A stretch of DNA of 64,000 bases from Salsipaludibacter sp963735045 (GCA_963735045.1 CAVTIZ010000003.1:372001-436000); one strand, 5' to 3'. Positions 18,458 through 27,317 are shown, counted from the first letter of the stretch. Translations and numbers: made by a program. The notes: generated by a model from the letters alone, not told the origin.

Positions 18458-18990
18458 CGCCACGGACGGTTCCGCCGTCGCGAGACGGGTCCCGGGCAGT
18501 CGTCGTGCGCCCGGCCACCGACGACGACGTCGGACGGCTGCACGACATCGACCTGGCAACCCGGTCCACGACCACGTCGCCAGGGCCCGGCGGGGGCGAC
18601 CCGGACCGGTACCGCGAGGAACTCCACGACCTGCTGGTGGCCGAGGTCGCCGGCACCGTGCAGGGCATGGCGGCGCTGGGGCGACCGACCGGGCTGGCGT
18701 CCAATCGCCACGTGTGGAGCCTGCAGGGACTGGACGTGCACCCGGACGCGCAGGGCCGTGGCCTGGGCCGGCTCCTGCTCGAGGCGTCGATGGACGAGGC
18801 GCGGCGGCGCGGCGGCACGCGGATGACGCTGCGCGTGCTGGCCCACAACCAGGCGGCCCGGTCGTTGTACGCCGCGGCGGGCTTCGTGGTGGAGGGGGTG
18901 CTGGTCGGGGAGTTCGTGCTGGACGGTGAACCCGTCGACGACGTCCTCATGGCGCGATCGCTGGTCGCCGGAGGCGGGCGCGGACGGTAG
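18454..18990 (+). CDS. GNAT family N-acetyltransferase
   Basis: Acetyl-CoA-dependent acetyltransferase of 178 residues; the substrate cannot be told. The acetyl-CoA pyrophosphate loop is VHPDAQGRGLGRLLLEA, followed by the typical NQAARSLYAAAGFVVEG motif B region. GTG 18454 overlaps the preceding stop by four bases and puts VVRPATDDDVGRL at the expected N-terminal position. Confidence 0.88.
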   Translation: MTPRTVPPSRDGSRAVVVRPATDDDVGRLHDIDLATRSTTTSPGPGGGDPDRYREELHDLLVAEVAGTVQGMAALGRPTGLASNRHVWSLQGLDVHPDAQGRGLGRLLLEASMDEARRRGGTRMTLRVLAHNQAARSLYAAAGFVVEGVLVGEFVLDGEPVDDVLMARSLVAGGGRGR

Positions 18991-19003
18991 CGGCGTACGG
19001 CAC

Positions 19004-19009
19004 TAGCCT
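19004..19009 (+). promoter_or_regulatory. -10 box before the membrane-anchored cyclophilin
   Basis: TAGCCT fits the TANNNT pattern seen at several promoters here. It lies 26 bases before ATG 19036, leaving room for a leader with a GGAG at about 19024. No convincing -35 is visible. Confidence 0.45.
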
Positions 19010-19035
19010 CCCCGGTCCGGCTCGGGAGCAGGCAC

Positions 19036-19893
19036 ATGTCCAGGAAGCACCAGCAGAAGCAGCTCGAGAAGTCGCGCGCGCGGCGGCAGGCCGCCCGGGC
19101 CCAGGAACGATCGCGCAACCGCCTGGTTGGCGCAGTGGTCGGTGGCCTGCTGCTGGTCGCGGCCATCGTGGGGGTGTGGTGGCTGCTCAACCGGGAACCG
19201 GCGCCGGACGCCGCGGCCGAGGTGTCCAGCGAGGCGGCGGCGACCGAGGCGGGTGCCAGCGAGGCGGGTGCCAGCGCGCCCGCCGGGGCAGCCAGCGCGG
19301 GCGCGGCGACCAACCCGTGTCCGGTGCCCGGACCCGATGCCCCGACCGCGGACACCGACACCCAGTTCCCCGAACCACCGCCGGCCGAGCTCACGGGCAC
19401 GGTGACCGCCACCATCGAGACCACCTGCGGCACGATCGTGGCCGAACTCGACGCCGACGCGGCCCCACAGGCGGTGTCCGGCTTCGCCTTCCTGGCCGAG
19501 CAGGACTTCTACGCCGGGACCCCGTTCCACCGGGTCCAGGCCGACTTCGTCATCCAGGGCGGGGACCCGACCGGGACCGGGAGCGGTGGCCCCGGGTACT
19601 CCTTCGACGACGAGCTGGACCTCGCCGAGCAGGTCGTGGCCGACAACGACGGCCTGTACCCACGGGGGACCCTGGCGATGGCCAACTCGGGGCCCGACAC
19701 CAACGGCTCGCAGTTCTTCGTGGTGCAGGCCGATCCCGGCTACCCGTTCCCGCCCGACTACGTCGTGTTCGGCATGGTCACCGAGGGCATGGACGTCGTC
19801 GACGACATCGCCAACGGCCAGGTCACCGGCGACCGCCAGGACGAGGCCGTCGATCCCACCGTCATCACCAGTGTCTCCGTGCAGCCGTCGTGA
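19036..19893 (+). CDS. Membrane-anchored cyclophilin-type peptidyl-prolyl isomerase
   Basis: Cis-trans prolyl isomerase facing the outside of the membrane. The 285-residue product has a basic N-terminus, one membrane anchor (LVGAVVGGLLLVAAIVGVWW, residues 30-49), an Ala/Ser/Glu-rich linker to about residue 115, and a cyclophilin domain with TPFHRVQADFVIQGGDPTGTG and NGSQFFVVQ. A second, cytosolic cyclophilin follows at 20841 with the same GGDPTGTG-x-GGPGY signature, so they are paralogues separated by one antisense gene. Confidence 0.92.
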   Translation: MSRKHQQKQLEKSRARRQAARAQERSRNRLVGAVVGGLLLVAAIVGVWWLLNREPAPDAAAEVSSEAAATEAGASEAGASAPAGAASAGAATNPCPVPGPDAPTADTDTQFPEPPPAELTGTVTATIETTCGTIVAELDADAAPQAVSGFAFLAEQDFYAGTPFHRVQADFVIQGGDPTGTGSGGPGYSFDDELDLAEQVVADNDGLYPRGTLAMANSGPDTNGSQFFVVQADPGYPFPPDYVVFGMVTEGMDVVDDIANGQVTGDRQDEAVDPTVITSVSVQPS

Positions 19894-20023
19894 CCAGGAC
19901 GCGGAGTCCACGACGCGGTGCGGCTGCAGTGGAGTTGCTCGCCCACGGGCTCACCACTCCCTGAGCCAGTCGTCAACCCGTTCCCCCACAACGCCGATGC
20001 AGCGGGATGGTGCCCTCGACTGA

Positions 20024-20701
20024 TCATGGAGCCGTGGCCCGCTGCGCGCCGACGTTGGTGACCAGCCAGTCGTTGATCGGGGCGGCGTCGCGCCACAGCC
20101 CGGTGACGCGGCGCAGGGCCTCGCGTGTCTGGAGCCACTGGTACTCGGGCCACGACCGGGACACGGTCAGGCCCTTGTGGCGCAGCAGTTCCACACGCGG
20201 GTGGTCGTTGGGGTAGCCCCGCGGCGACGTCGTGAGCTCGCTGCCGCCGACGGCCATCCCGTCGTCGCGGGCGGCGGCCACCAGCGCCTCGAGCTCGGGC
20301 CCGGTGTGGTCGTCGTCGATCGCGGCGTAGAAGCGCTGGACCTGGTCACGCGACAGCCGGTGGTAGCCCGAGGCCGCCAACAGCCCGTCCCCGCTGACCT
20401 GGGTGTAGTACACCGGTGACGAATCGGTGTCGGAGTCACCCACGACGGCGCCGCAGTGCACCTTGTACGGCGACTTGTCCCGGCTGAACCGGATGTCGCG
20501 GTTGGGACGGAACACCTTGCCGTCGACGCCGAACTCCTCGGCGACCTCGGCCAGCAGGCGTTCCATCGGTTCACGCACGTCGTCCTCGTAGACCGCGCGG
20601 TTCGCGTCGAAGAACGCCTTGCTGTTGTCGTCCTCGAGTTCGCGCCAGAACGACACGGCGCGTGGTCCGAAGCCACGGAACGAAGGGATCTGGTGGTCCA
20701 T
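20024..20701 (-). CDS. DUF2461 (TIGR02453) family protein
   Basis: 225-residue protein of a widespread family without established function. Recognisable segments are FFDANRAVYEDDVREPMERLL, KVFRPNRDIRFSRDKSPYK and SGYHRLSRDQVQRFYAAIDD. It lies between the two cyclophilin genes, transcribed against them. The start is the ATG at 20701, with a -10-like TAGGGT (minus strand, 20728-20733) about 27 bases upstream, forming a divergent promoter pair with the next cyclophilin. Confidence 0.86.
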   Translation of the reverse strand: MDHQIPSFRGFGPRAVSFWRELEDDNSKAFFDANRAVYEDDVREPMERLLAEVAEEFGVDGKVFRPNRDIRFSRDKSPYKVHCGAVVGDSDTDSSPVYYTQVSGDGLLAASGYHRLSRDQVQRFYAAIDDDHTGPELEALVAAARDDGMAVGGSELTTSPRGYPNDHPRVELLRHKGLTVSRSWPEYQWLQTREALRRVTGLWRDAAPINDWLVTNVGAQRATAP

Positions 20702-20802
20702 GGTGGTGTGCTCCTCGCGTCCGGTCCACCCTAGGGTCCGGGTCGTCGCGAGGTGGTCGCGACGCGACGTTCGCCGGTGGGGGTGCCGGGCATCCCGGGC
20801 GA

Positions 20803-20808
20803 TACCGT
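20803..20808 (+). promoter_or_regulatory. -10 box before the cytosolic cyclophilin
   Basis: TACCGT lies 32 bases upstream of ATG 20841, opposite the minus-strand TAGGGT of the DUF2461 gene at 20728-20733. AAGGATC at about 20829-20835 is a usable ribosome-binding site between this box and the start codon. No clear -35 is visible. Confidence 0.45.
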
Positions 20809-20840
20809 CGTGGGAAACCCTCCATTGCAAGGATCGACCC

Positions 20841-21356
20841 ATGGCCAAGCAGTACTCGAGCCCGCCGGAGATGACCATCGACACCGATGCGTCGTACACG
20901 GCCACGATCACCACCAACAAGGGCACGATCACCGCCGAGCTGTACGCGGACAAGTCGCCGGCGACCGTCAACAACTTCGTCTTCCTCGCCGAGGAGGGCT
21001 ACTACGACGGCGTCATCTTCCATCGGGTCATCAGCGGCTTCATGGTCCAGGGTGGCGACCCGACCGGGACCGGTCGCGGTGGTCCCGGCTACCGCTTCGA
21101 CGACGAGCTCGATGCCGCCCGTGAGCTGCGCTACGAGCGCGGGACGCTGGCCATGGCCAACTCGGGCCCGAACACCAACGGGTCGCAGTTCTTCGTCATG
21201 CACCAGGACTACGGCCTGCCACCGCAGTACGCCGTCTTCGGCAAGGCGACGGACGGACTCGACGTGGTCGACGAGATCGCGGCGACCTCCACCAACGCCC
21301 AGGACCGTCCCGACGACGACATCGTCATCGAGTCGGTCGAGATCTCCAAGGACTGA
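20841..21356 (+). CDS. Cyclophilin-type peptidyl-prolyl isomerase (cytosolic)
   Basis: 171-residue single-domain cyclophilin, an enzyme that accelerates proline isomerisation during folding. Family motifs are GVIFHRVISGFMVQGGDPTG, NGSQFFVMH and YAVFGKATDGLDVVDEI. It has no signal peptide or membrane anchor, in contrast to its paralogue at 19036. The frame is open well upstream, but the ATG at 20841 follows AAGGATCG and starts the conserved fold. Confidence 0.93.
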   Translation: MAKQYSSPPEMTIDTDASYTATITTNKGTITAELYADKSPATVNNFVFLAEEGYYDGVIFHRVISGFMVQGGDPTGTGRGGPGYRFDDELDAARELRYERGTLAMANSGPNTNGSQFFVMHQDYGLPPQYAVFGKATDGLDVVDEIAATSTNAQDRPDDDIVIESVEISKD

Positions 21357-21483
21357 CCCGGCGCAGGACGGGTGTGGGGCGGTCGCTGCGGCGGCCGCCC
21401 TCGCCATGCGGCCCGTCCGTGCCGTCCTGCCGCGGCGCGTCGTCCGGACGAGGCGACGGCGACCATCGCGCGGGGGTGGGCAG

Positions 21484-21489
21484 TAGCGT
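21484..21489 (+). promoter_or_regulatory. -10 box of a probably leaderless aminotransferase mRNA
   Basis: TAGCGT ends exactly 7 bases before ATG 21497, the same hexamer and spacing as at the atp operon start (5297-5302, ATG 5310). No Shine-Dalgarno sequence could fit between them, so a leaderless transcript is inferred. Confidence 0.6.
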
Positions 21490-21496
21490 CGGGGGC

Positions 21497-22687
21497 ATGC
21501 TGGAGACACTGGACGCGCTGCCACCCGATCCGATCCTCGGGACGATCGTGGCGTTCCACGACGACGAGCGCCCGGACAAGGTCGACCTCGGGGTCGGCCA
21601 GTACAAGGACGCGGCCGGGACCACGCCGGTGTTCGCCGCGGTCCGCGCGGCCGAACGGCGCGTGCTCGCGGCCCAGGACACCAAGGGCTACGTGGCGCCG
21701 CCCGGCGACGCCGACTTCATCGGTGGGGTGACCGAGCTGGTGTTCGGCGCCGGCCACGAGGTCCTGGCGTCACACCGGGTCGGGGCCGTGCAGGCCACGG
21801 GCGGTTCCGGGGCCCTGCGGGTGCTGGCCGGGCTGGTCCTGCGCGCCACGCCCGACGCCCGGGTGTGGGTGCCGGACCCGACGTGGGGCAACCACGTGCC
21901 CCTGCTGGGGGCGGCCGGGGTGGACCTGCCGCGGTACCCCTACTACGACCAGGCCACCCACACGCTGCAGTTCGACCGCATGGTCGACGCCCTGGGACGG
22001 GTCGGCGACGACGAGGTGGTGCTGGTGCACGGCTGCTGCCACAACCCCTGCGGGGCGGACCTGGATCCCGACCAGTGGGAGGTCGTGGCCGACGTCGCCG
22101 AGCGACGCGGGTTCACCCCGCTGGTGGACCTGGCCTACCACGGGCTGGGGGAGGGGCTCGATGCCGACGCCCTCGGGGTCCGGCTGCTGGCCGACCGCCT
22201 GCCCGAGGTGCTGGTGGCCTACTCGGCGTCCAAGAACTTCGGGCTGTACCGCGAACGCACCGGGTTGGCGCTCACGGTCGGCCGGGGCGCACCCGACGCG
22301 GCCGTGCAGACCAGCCAGATGGCCAACATCGCCCGCGAGCTGTACTCGATGCCGCCCGCCCACGGTGCCTCGATCGTGGCCGAGATCCTTGCCGACGAGG
22401 AGCTGTCCCGGTCGTGGGCGGACGAGGTCGGGGCCATGCGCACCCGGCTGAACCGACTGCGAACGCGGCTGGCCGACGAGCTTCGCACCGCCACGGACAC
22501 CGACGAGTTCGACTACGTCGCACAGGAGCACGGCATGTTCAGCTTCCTGGGGTTCACCCCCCGGCAGGTCGCCCGCCTTGCCGCCGACCACGGCGTCCAC
22601 GCCATCCCCTCGGGGCGCATCAACGTCGCGGGGGTGACCGAGGACAGCGTCGGCCGCGTTGCGGCCGCGATCGCCACGGTGGCGTGA
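21497..22687 (+). CDS. Class I aspartate/aromatic-type aminotransferase
   Basis: PLP-dependent aminotransferase of 396 residues in the AspC/TyrB (I-alpha) subgroup, which transfers amino groups between aspartate or aromatic amino acids and 2-oxoglutarate. Signatures are VDLGVGQYKDAAGTTPVF, HGCCHNPCGADLDPDQW, DLAYHGLGEG and SASKNFGLYRERTG, whose lysine holds PLP. This subgroup is less usual in actinobacteria than the gamma type. The stop overlaps the start of the VOC gene by one base (TGATG), so the two are co-translated. Confidence 0.92.
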   Translation: MLETLDALPPDPILGTIVAFHDDERPDKVDLGVGQYKDAAGTTPVFAAVRAAERRVLAAQDTKGYVAPPGDADFIGGVTELVFGAGHEVLASHRVGAVQATGGSGALRVLAGLVLRATPDARVWVPDPTWGNHVPLLGAAGVDLPRYPYYDQATHTLQFDRMVDALGRVGDDEVVLVHGCCHNPCGADLDPDQWEVVADVAERRGFTPLVDLAYHGLGEGLDADALGVRLLADRLPEVLVAYSASKNFGLYRERTGLALTVGRGAPDAAVQTSQMANIARELYSMPPAHGASIVAEILADEELSRSWADEVGAMRTRLNRLRTRLADELRTATDTDEFDYVAQEHGMFSFLGFTPRQVARLAADHGVHAIPSGRINVAGVTEDSVGRVAAAIATVA

Positions 22688-23142
22688 TGGTGGACTGGCA
22701 GCTGACCATCGACTGTCGCGAGCCCAGCCGCCTGGCCGGTTTCTGGGCCGAGGTGCTGGGCTACGACCTCGCGCCGCCCCCGTCGGGCTTCGACACCTGG
22801 AACGAGTGGTACCTGTCGGTCGGGGTGCCGCCCGAGGAACTGGATGACGACGCCGACGCCGTGGACCGGCTGGTGGACCCCCGGGGCCGGGGTCCGCGCA
22901 TCTGGTTCCAGCGGGTGCCCGAGGGCAAGGTCGGCAAGAACCGCCTCCACCTCGACGTCTACGTCAGTGGCGGCCGCCAGACCCCGCTGCCGGAGCGCCG
23001 ACGCCGCATCGACGACCGCGTCGCCCAGCTGGTCGCGATCGGGGCCACCGTGCAGCACGTGAGCTCCGGTGACGACGTCGCCCGCGACCACTACGCCACG
23101 ATCCTGCGTGACCCCGAGGGCAACGAGTTCTGCGTCGCCTGA
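22687..23142 (+). CDS. VOC/glyoxalase-like domain protein
   Basis: 151-residue protein of the vicinal-oxygen-chelate fold: two beta-alpha-beta-beta modules, with REPSRLAGFWAEVLGY at the start, RLHLDVYV in the middle and LRDPEGNEFCVA at the end. Most such actinobacterial proteins have unknown substrates (resistance or metabolite repair). It is coupled to the aminotransferase and ends in a hairpin shared with the convergent alcohol dehydrogenase gene. Confidence 0.82.
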   Translation: MVDWQLTIDCREPSRLAGFWAEVLGYDLAPPPSGFDTWNEWYLSVGVPPEELDDDADAVDRLVDPRGRGPRIWFQRVPEGKVGKNRLHLDVYVSGGRQTPLPERRRRIDDRVAQLVAIGATVQHVSSGDDVARDHYATILRDPEGNEFCVA

Positions 23143-23159
23143 CCGTCGCCCGGTCAGGC
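23137..23159. terminator. Bidirectional hairpin spanning two convergent stop codons
   Basis: GCCTGACCG (23137-23145) and CGGTCAGGC (23151-23159) form a perfect 9-bp stem with a 5-base loop. The TGA of the VOC gene lies in one arm and the TGA of the facing alcohol dehydrogenase in the other. There is no T-run, as is usual for hairpin terminators in GC-rich actinomycetes. Confidence 0.65.
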
Positions 23160-24212
23160 CGCGGTGTGGTCGATGACGATGCGCAGCGGATGGTCCTCGC
23201 GGGTGTGGAGCATCCCCAGGGCCCTGGCCACGTCGTCGAGCGGCAGCAGGTGGGACACCGAGCTGGACAGGTCGAGGCGGCCGGCGTCGACGAGGTCGAT
23301 CAGCTCGTTGACGTCGGCGATGGTGGCGCCGAAGGACCCCACGACCTCCTGCTCCCGGGACACGAACAGTCCCAGCGGCGGCCCGACGAGCTTGTCGCGG
23401 CCGATGCCGACCAGCGTGGCCCGACCCCCGGTCCGCAGGACACGACTGGCCATCGCCACGGTCGCGGGGGTGCCGACGAATTCCAGGGACACGTCGGCGC
23501 CGCCGTCGGTGGCCGCCAGCACCTGCTGGACCGCGGTGTCGGCGCGGGCGTCGACACCGGCCATGGCACCGGCGACCACGGCTCGTTCGAGGGCGACCTC
23601 GTCGACGTCGACGGCGACCACGTGGGCTCCCGCCAGCACGGCCAGTTGCACGGCGTGGTGGCCCAGCCCGCCGACGCCGACGACCACGACCGTGGTGTCC
23701 TCGCCCACCCCGCCCCGCTTGATCGCGTGGTAGGGCGTGGCGACGGCGTCGGCCAGGATCGCGGCCTGGGGGAAGGGCACGTGGCCGGGCACGGGGACCG
23801 GCAGGGCGGCGGGAACCAGCACGGCGCCGGCCTGGGCGCCGTCGACGTCCACGCCCAGCACCTGGGTGGCCTCGCACAGGTTGTCGCGACCCGTCCGGCA
23901 CATGGCACAGGTGCCGCAGGTCCGGCCGGCCGGGACCAGGACCCGGTCGCCCGGCTGCCACTGGGTGACCTCGGAACCGACCTCGGCGACCGTCCCGGCC
24001 GCCTCGTGGCCCAGCGTCAACGGGAGTGCGGCGGCGGGCGTGATCCCCTGGACCACGTGCAGGTCCGAGGCACACACACCACAGGCCGCGACGTCGACGA
24101 CGACGTCGGCCGGCCCCGGCTCGGGGCGGGCGACCTCGTCGATGCGCAGGTCGGCGGCGGCCGGGTCGGGGTCGGTCGCGTGCAGGCGGGCGGCACGCAT
24201 CGTGGCAGGCAT
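23154..24212 (-). CDS. Zinc-dependent alcohol dehydrogenase (MDR superfamily)
   Basis: NAD(P)-dependent medium-chain dehydrogenase of 352 residues. It keeps the catalytic zinc ligands (CGVCASD, GHEAAG), the structural-zinc loop with four cysteines (TCGTCAMCRTGRDNLC) and the coenzyme-binding VVGVGGLGHHAVQLA. The substrate cannot be deduced. ATG 24212 gives the usual N-terminus; a second in-frame ATG follows four codons later. Confidence 0.9.
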   Translation of the reverse strand: MPATMRAARLHATDPDPAAADLRIDEVARPEPGPADVVVDVAACGVCASDLHVVQGITPAAALPLTLGHEAAGTVAEVGSEVTQWQPGDRVLVPAGRTCGTCAMCRTGRDNLCEATQVLGVDVDGAQAGAVLVPAALPVPVPGHVPFPQAAILADAVATPYHAIKRGGVGEDTTVVVVGVGGLGHHAVQLAVLAGAHVVAVDVDEVALERAVVAGAMAGVDARADTAVQQVLAATDGGADVSLEFVGTPATVAMASRVLRTGGRATLVGIGRDKLVGPPLGLFVSREQEVVGSFGATIADVNELIDLVDAGRLDLSSSVSHLLPLDDVARALGMLHTREDHPLRIVIDHTAA

Positions 24213-24279
24213 GGCAGCTCCAGTCCGTGGGTTCGGGCCGGCGCGTCGGGCTGGCCGTCCGGTCCGGATCCCGGCCGAT

Positions 24280-24714
24280 TCAGGCCGTGGGGCCGTCCGC
24301 GGTGCCGTCGTCGCCGGGGTCCCCGGGTTCGTCCCCGGGCCACGGCGGCAGGTCCTCCAGTGGGATGGACTCGCCCGGCATGCCCTGGTCGAACTCCCGC
24401 ATGCGCTTGGGATAGCCGACCTTGGCCGCGTCGTAGAGCGGCAGGTCGTGCTTGTCGCACAGCTTGCGGGCGCGGTCTCGGTCGAGGATCGGACGGCGCA
24501 GGTACTCCCCGGAGCCCGCCACGAGCAGCAGCGTGGTCGGGTAGACGGTGGTGGCCGGCTCGATGAAGCCCTCGACGCCGGCGTGGTCGGCCACGAAGCC
24601 CTCGAGCTCCTTGACCGCGGCACGGCTGGCGGGTGTCGCCGTGGCCGGCTTGGCCGGTCGCGCGGTCTTGGTCTCCCCCCGGAACCAGGCTCGGAGGCGG
24701 TCGGCGAATCCCAC
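24280..24714 (-). CDS. Conserved hypothetical protein
   Basis: 144-residue protein I cannot assign. It has a basic N-terminus (FADRLRAWFRG), a core with VYPTTLLLVAGSGEYLRRPI and CDKHDLPLYDAAKVGYPKRM, and an acidic, Pro/Gly-rich end. AGGAGG lies 10 bases before the GTG start at 24714, and a minus-strand -10-like TAGCCT lies at 24743-24748, so it is probably expressed from its own promoter. It lies 67 bases upstream of the alcohol dehydrogenase on the same strand. Confidence 0.7.
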   Translation of the reverse strand: MGFADRLRAWFRGETKTARPAKPATATPASRAAVKELEGFVADHAGVEGFIEPATTVYPTTLLLVAGSGEYLRRPILDRDRARKLCDKHDLPLYDAAKVGYPKRMREFDQGMPGESIPLEDLPPWPGDEPGDPGDDGTADGPTA

Positions 24715-24817
24715 GGTCAGTCGTCCTCCTGTGTGGCTTGCGAGGCTATCGAACCCGGCCGTGGAACCGCTGACCGCGGCCACGGCCGGTGCCGACGCCG
24801 CCGGGGTGTCCCGACGG

Positions 24818-25468
24818 TCAGTGCGGGGTCCCGAACAGGCGGTCGCCGAAGTCGCCGAGGCCGGGGACGATGTAGCCGTTGTCGTCGAGGTCGGGATCGA
24901 TGGCGGCCGCGACCACGTGGGCGTCCGGGTCGGTGTCCAGGATCCGATCGACCGCCGTGTCGGTGGCCACCACCGACAGCACCGTGACCCGGGCCGGGTC
25001 CAGGTCCTGGACCGCCGCCACCGCCGCGGCCGCCGAGCCACCGGTGGCCAGCATCGGTTCCAGCACCAGCACCCAGGCCCCGGTGGCGGGCGGGATGTTG
25101 CGGTAGTACTCGCGTGGCTGCAGGGTCTCGTCGTCGCGCTCCAGCCCGAGCATGCCGACCGCGCAGGTCGGCAGGGCCTCCTGCAGCCCGCTGAGCAGGC
25201 CGAGTCCGGCCCGGAGCACCGGGACCGCCGTGATCGGCAGGGCCGGCTCGCGGGCGGGTGCGGGCCCCAGGGGGGTGGTCACCTCGACCTCCCGGACCGG
25301 GATGTCGGCGACCGCCGCCAGCGCCAGGTGGACGCCGATCTGGCGCGCGTGGCGGATGAAGTCCGTCGGTGAGGTCGACGCGTCGCGGACGCGTGCCAGG
25401 TGCACGCTGGTCGCGGCGTCGTCGACGACGCGGACCTGGTCGGAACGGGACGACGCGTGGTCGGTCAC
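24818..25468 (-). CDS. upp: Uracil phosphoribosyltransferase
   Basis: Pyrimidine salvage enzyme, uracil + PRPP to UMP. The 216-residue product shows ALPITAVPVLRAGLGLLSG, LERDDETLQPREYYRNIP, the PRPP-binding region LEPMLATGGSAAAA and the C-terminal uracil-binding PGLGDFGDRLFGT. GAGGAG lies just before the GTG start at 25468, and a -10-like TAGGCT (minus strand, 25491-25496) is close upstream. It diverges from pyk. Confidence 0.95.
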   Translation of the reverse strand: MTDHASSRSDQVRVVDDAATSVHLARVRDASTSPTDFIRHARQIGVHLALAAVADIPVREVEVTTPLGPAPAREPALPITAVPVLRAGLGLLSGLQEALPTCAVGMLGLERDDETLQPREYYRNIPPATGAWVLVLEPMLATGGSAAAAVAAVQDLDPARVTVLSVVATDTAVDRILDTDPDAHVVAAAIDPDLDDNGYIVPGLGDFGDRLFGTPH

Positions 25469-25642
25469 GACAACTCCTCGGGTCGCCCGCAGCCTATGGC
25501 GCGCACGCGCGACGCGGCCGTCCCGGAGACCGAACACCGACGCCGACCATCATCGGCACGTGGTCGTCGGGAGTTCGTCGCGCGGCCCCCCGAACGACCC
25601 GGACGCCGGCGCGGTGTGCGCGACCCGGCCGAGGCGACGCCC

Positions 25643-25648
25643 TAGGCT
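25643..25648 (+). promoter_or_regulatory. -10 box before pyk
   Basis: TAGGCT lies 50 bases upstream of the pyk GTG, with GAGGAG immediately before that start codon. The mirror -10 TAGGCT of the divergent upp gene is at 25491-25496. Confidence 0.5.
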
Positions 25649-25697
25649 CGATCGCGGGCAATGTTCGTCACCCCTGCCGACACCCGAGGAGATCGTC

Positions 25698-27137
25698 GTG
25701 CGCCGTGCCAAGATCGTGGCAACGCTCGGTCCCGCGCTGGAGGACGAGGGTCGCCTGAAGGCGGCCCTGGCCGCCGGGATCGACGTGGTGCGGCTGAACT
25801 TCTCGCACGGCACCCACGCCGACCACGAGCGCAACCTCGACCGCGTCCGCACGATGGCGAAGTCGCTGGACCGGACCGTGGGGGCGCTGGGCGACCTGCA
25901 GGGCCCCAAGATCCGGCTCGGCCTGCTGCCCGACGAGGGCGTGGAACTGCCCGACGGATCCGAGGTGGTGCTGGTGTCGGGCGTCGAGCAGGTCGAGGAC
26001 CACCACGACGGTGCCGGCACCCCGGTGCTGCCGGTGGTCTACGAACACCTCGCCGACGACGTCGAGCCGGGCGCACTCATCCTGATCGAGGACGGCCTGA
26101 TCCGACTGGTCGCCGCGCGGGTCGAGGACAACACCGTGACCGCCCGTGTCGTCGCCGGCGGCACCGCCAAGACCCGCAAGGGCGTCAACCTGCCCGGGGT
26201 GGCCGTGTCCGCGGGCTGCCTGACCGAGAAGGACCTCGAGGACCTCGAGGCCATGGTCGAGCTCGAGGTCGACTGGATGGCGCTGTCGTTCGTCCGCACC
26301 GCCGAGGACATCCACGACGTCCGCAACCGAGCCCGGGCGCTGGGCGGCCAGGCCCCGATCGTGGCCAAGCTCGAGCGACCCGAGGCCATCACCAACCTCG
26401 AGGAGATCGTGTCGGCCACCGATGCCGTCATGGTCGCGCGCGGCGACCTGGGCGTGGAGATGGGCCCGGAGCGGGTGCCGGCACTCCAGAAGCGCATCAT
26501 CGACAGTGCCAACGACGACGGCAAGCCGGTCATCACGGCCACCGAGATGCTCGACTCGATGATCCGGAGCCCGCGCCCGACCCGCGCCGAGGCCTCCGAC
26601 GTCGCCAACGCCATCTTCGACGGCACCGACGCGGTGATGCTGTCCGGCGAGACCGCCGCCGGCCGCTACCCGGTCGAGGCCGTGCGCACCATGGCTCGCA
26701 TCATCGAGGTCGCCGAGTCGTCGGAGAACCTGCTGCACGCCCCGCCCAAGCAACGCCAGAACGCCTCGGTGTCGCGGATCGTGGCCAAGGCCGCCGTGGA
26801 GGTCGCCGCCGACGTCCACGCCAAGGCCCTGCTGGTGTTCTCGCTGTCCGGCTCGTCGGTCCAACTGGTGTCGAAGTTCCGGCCGCAGGTCCCGTTGGTC
26901 GGGCTGACCCCCGACCACCGCTCCCTGCGACGCATGGCGCTGATGTGGGGCACCCGCTCGCTGGAGGTCCCGACCAAGGACGACTCGCGCGCCCTGACGC
27001 TGGCGGCCGAGGAGGTCTGCCTGCGCTCGGGGTTGGCCAGCCCGGGCGACTCCGTGGTCATCGTGTCCGGCATCCCCGGTGGCCACGGTGGCACCAACCG
27101 CCTGCTGGTCCACCACATCGGTGGCGTGCCGGACTGA
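25698..27137 (+). CDS. pyk: Pyruvate kinase
   Basis: Last step of glycolysis, PEP + ADP to pyruvate + ATP. The 479-residue length is standard. Visible motifs are RAKIVATLGPALED, VRLNFSHGTH, ALGDLQGPKIRLG and the active-site signature IVAKLERPEAITNLEEI, plus the ATEMLDSMI block. GTG 25698 is preceded by GAGGAG and begins the conserved beta-barrel start. The adjacent -10 box and the divergent upp gene suggest a monocistronic unit. Confidence 0.97.
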   Translation: MRRAKIVATLGPALEDEGRLKAALAAGIDVVRLNFSHGTHADHERNLDRVRTMAKSLDRTVGALGDLQGPKIRLGLLPDEGVELPDGSEVVLVSGVEQVEDHHDGAGTPVLPVVYEHLADDVEPGALILIEDGLIRLVAARVEDNTVTARVVAGGTAKTRKGVNLPGVAVSAGCLTEKDLEDLEAMVELEVDWMALSFVRTAEDIHDVRNRARALGGQAPIVAKLERPEAITNLEEIVSATDAVMVARGDLGVEMGPERVPALQKRIIDSANDDGKPVITATEMLDSMIRSPRPTRAEASDVANAIFDGTDAVMLSGETAAGRYPVEAVRTMARIIEVAESSENLLHAPPKQRQNASVSRIVAKAAVEVAADVHAKALLVFSLSGSSVQLVSKFRPQVPLVGLTPDHRSLRRMALMWGTRSLEVPTKDDSRALTLAAEEVCLRSGLASPGDSVVIVSGIPGGHGGTNRLLVHHIGGVPD

Positions 27138-27276
27138 ACCCGGTCACCCGACCGCCGGGATCCGGTCGTCGCCGTCGGTCGTCGCTCGGGGTCACCGCTC
27201 TGGGACGTCCCGGGCGCCACGGCAGGGCCGGTGCCGTTCGGGCAGTGGGTGTGGGGATCACCCAGGGGTGTCGCGA

Positions 27277-27282
27277 TACCGT
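27277..27282 (+). promoter_or_regulatory. -10 box before the membrane endo/exonuclease/phosphatase-fold gene
   Basis: TACCGT at 27277-27282 places the expected transcription start near 27289. This argues for a start codon downstream of it (GTG 27318) rather than the longer in-frame option at 27231. Confidence 0.45.
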
Positions 27283-27317
27283 CGGCCCCTCGGGGCGACG
27301 TCGGTCGCCCCGGTGTC

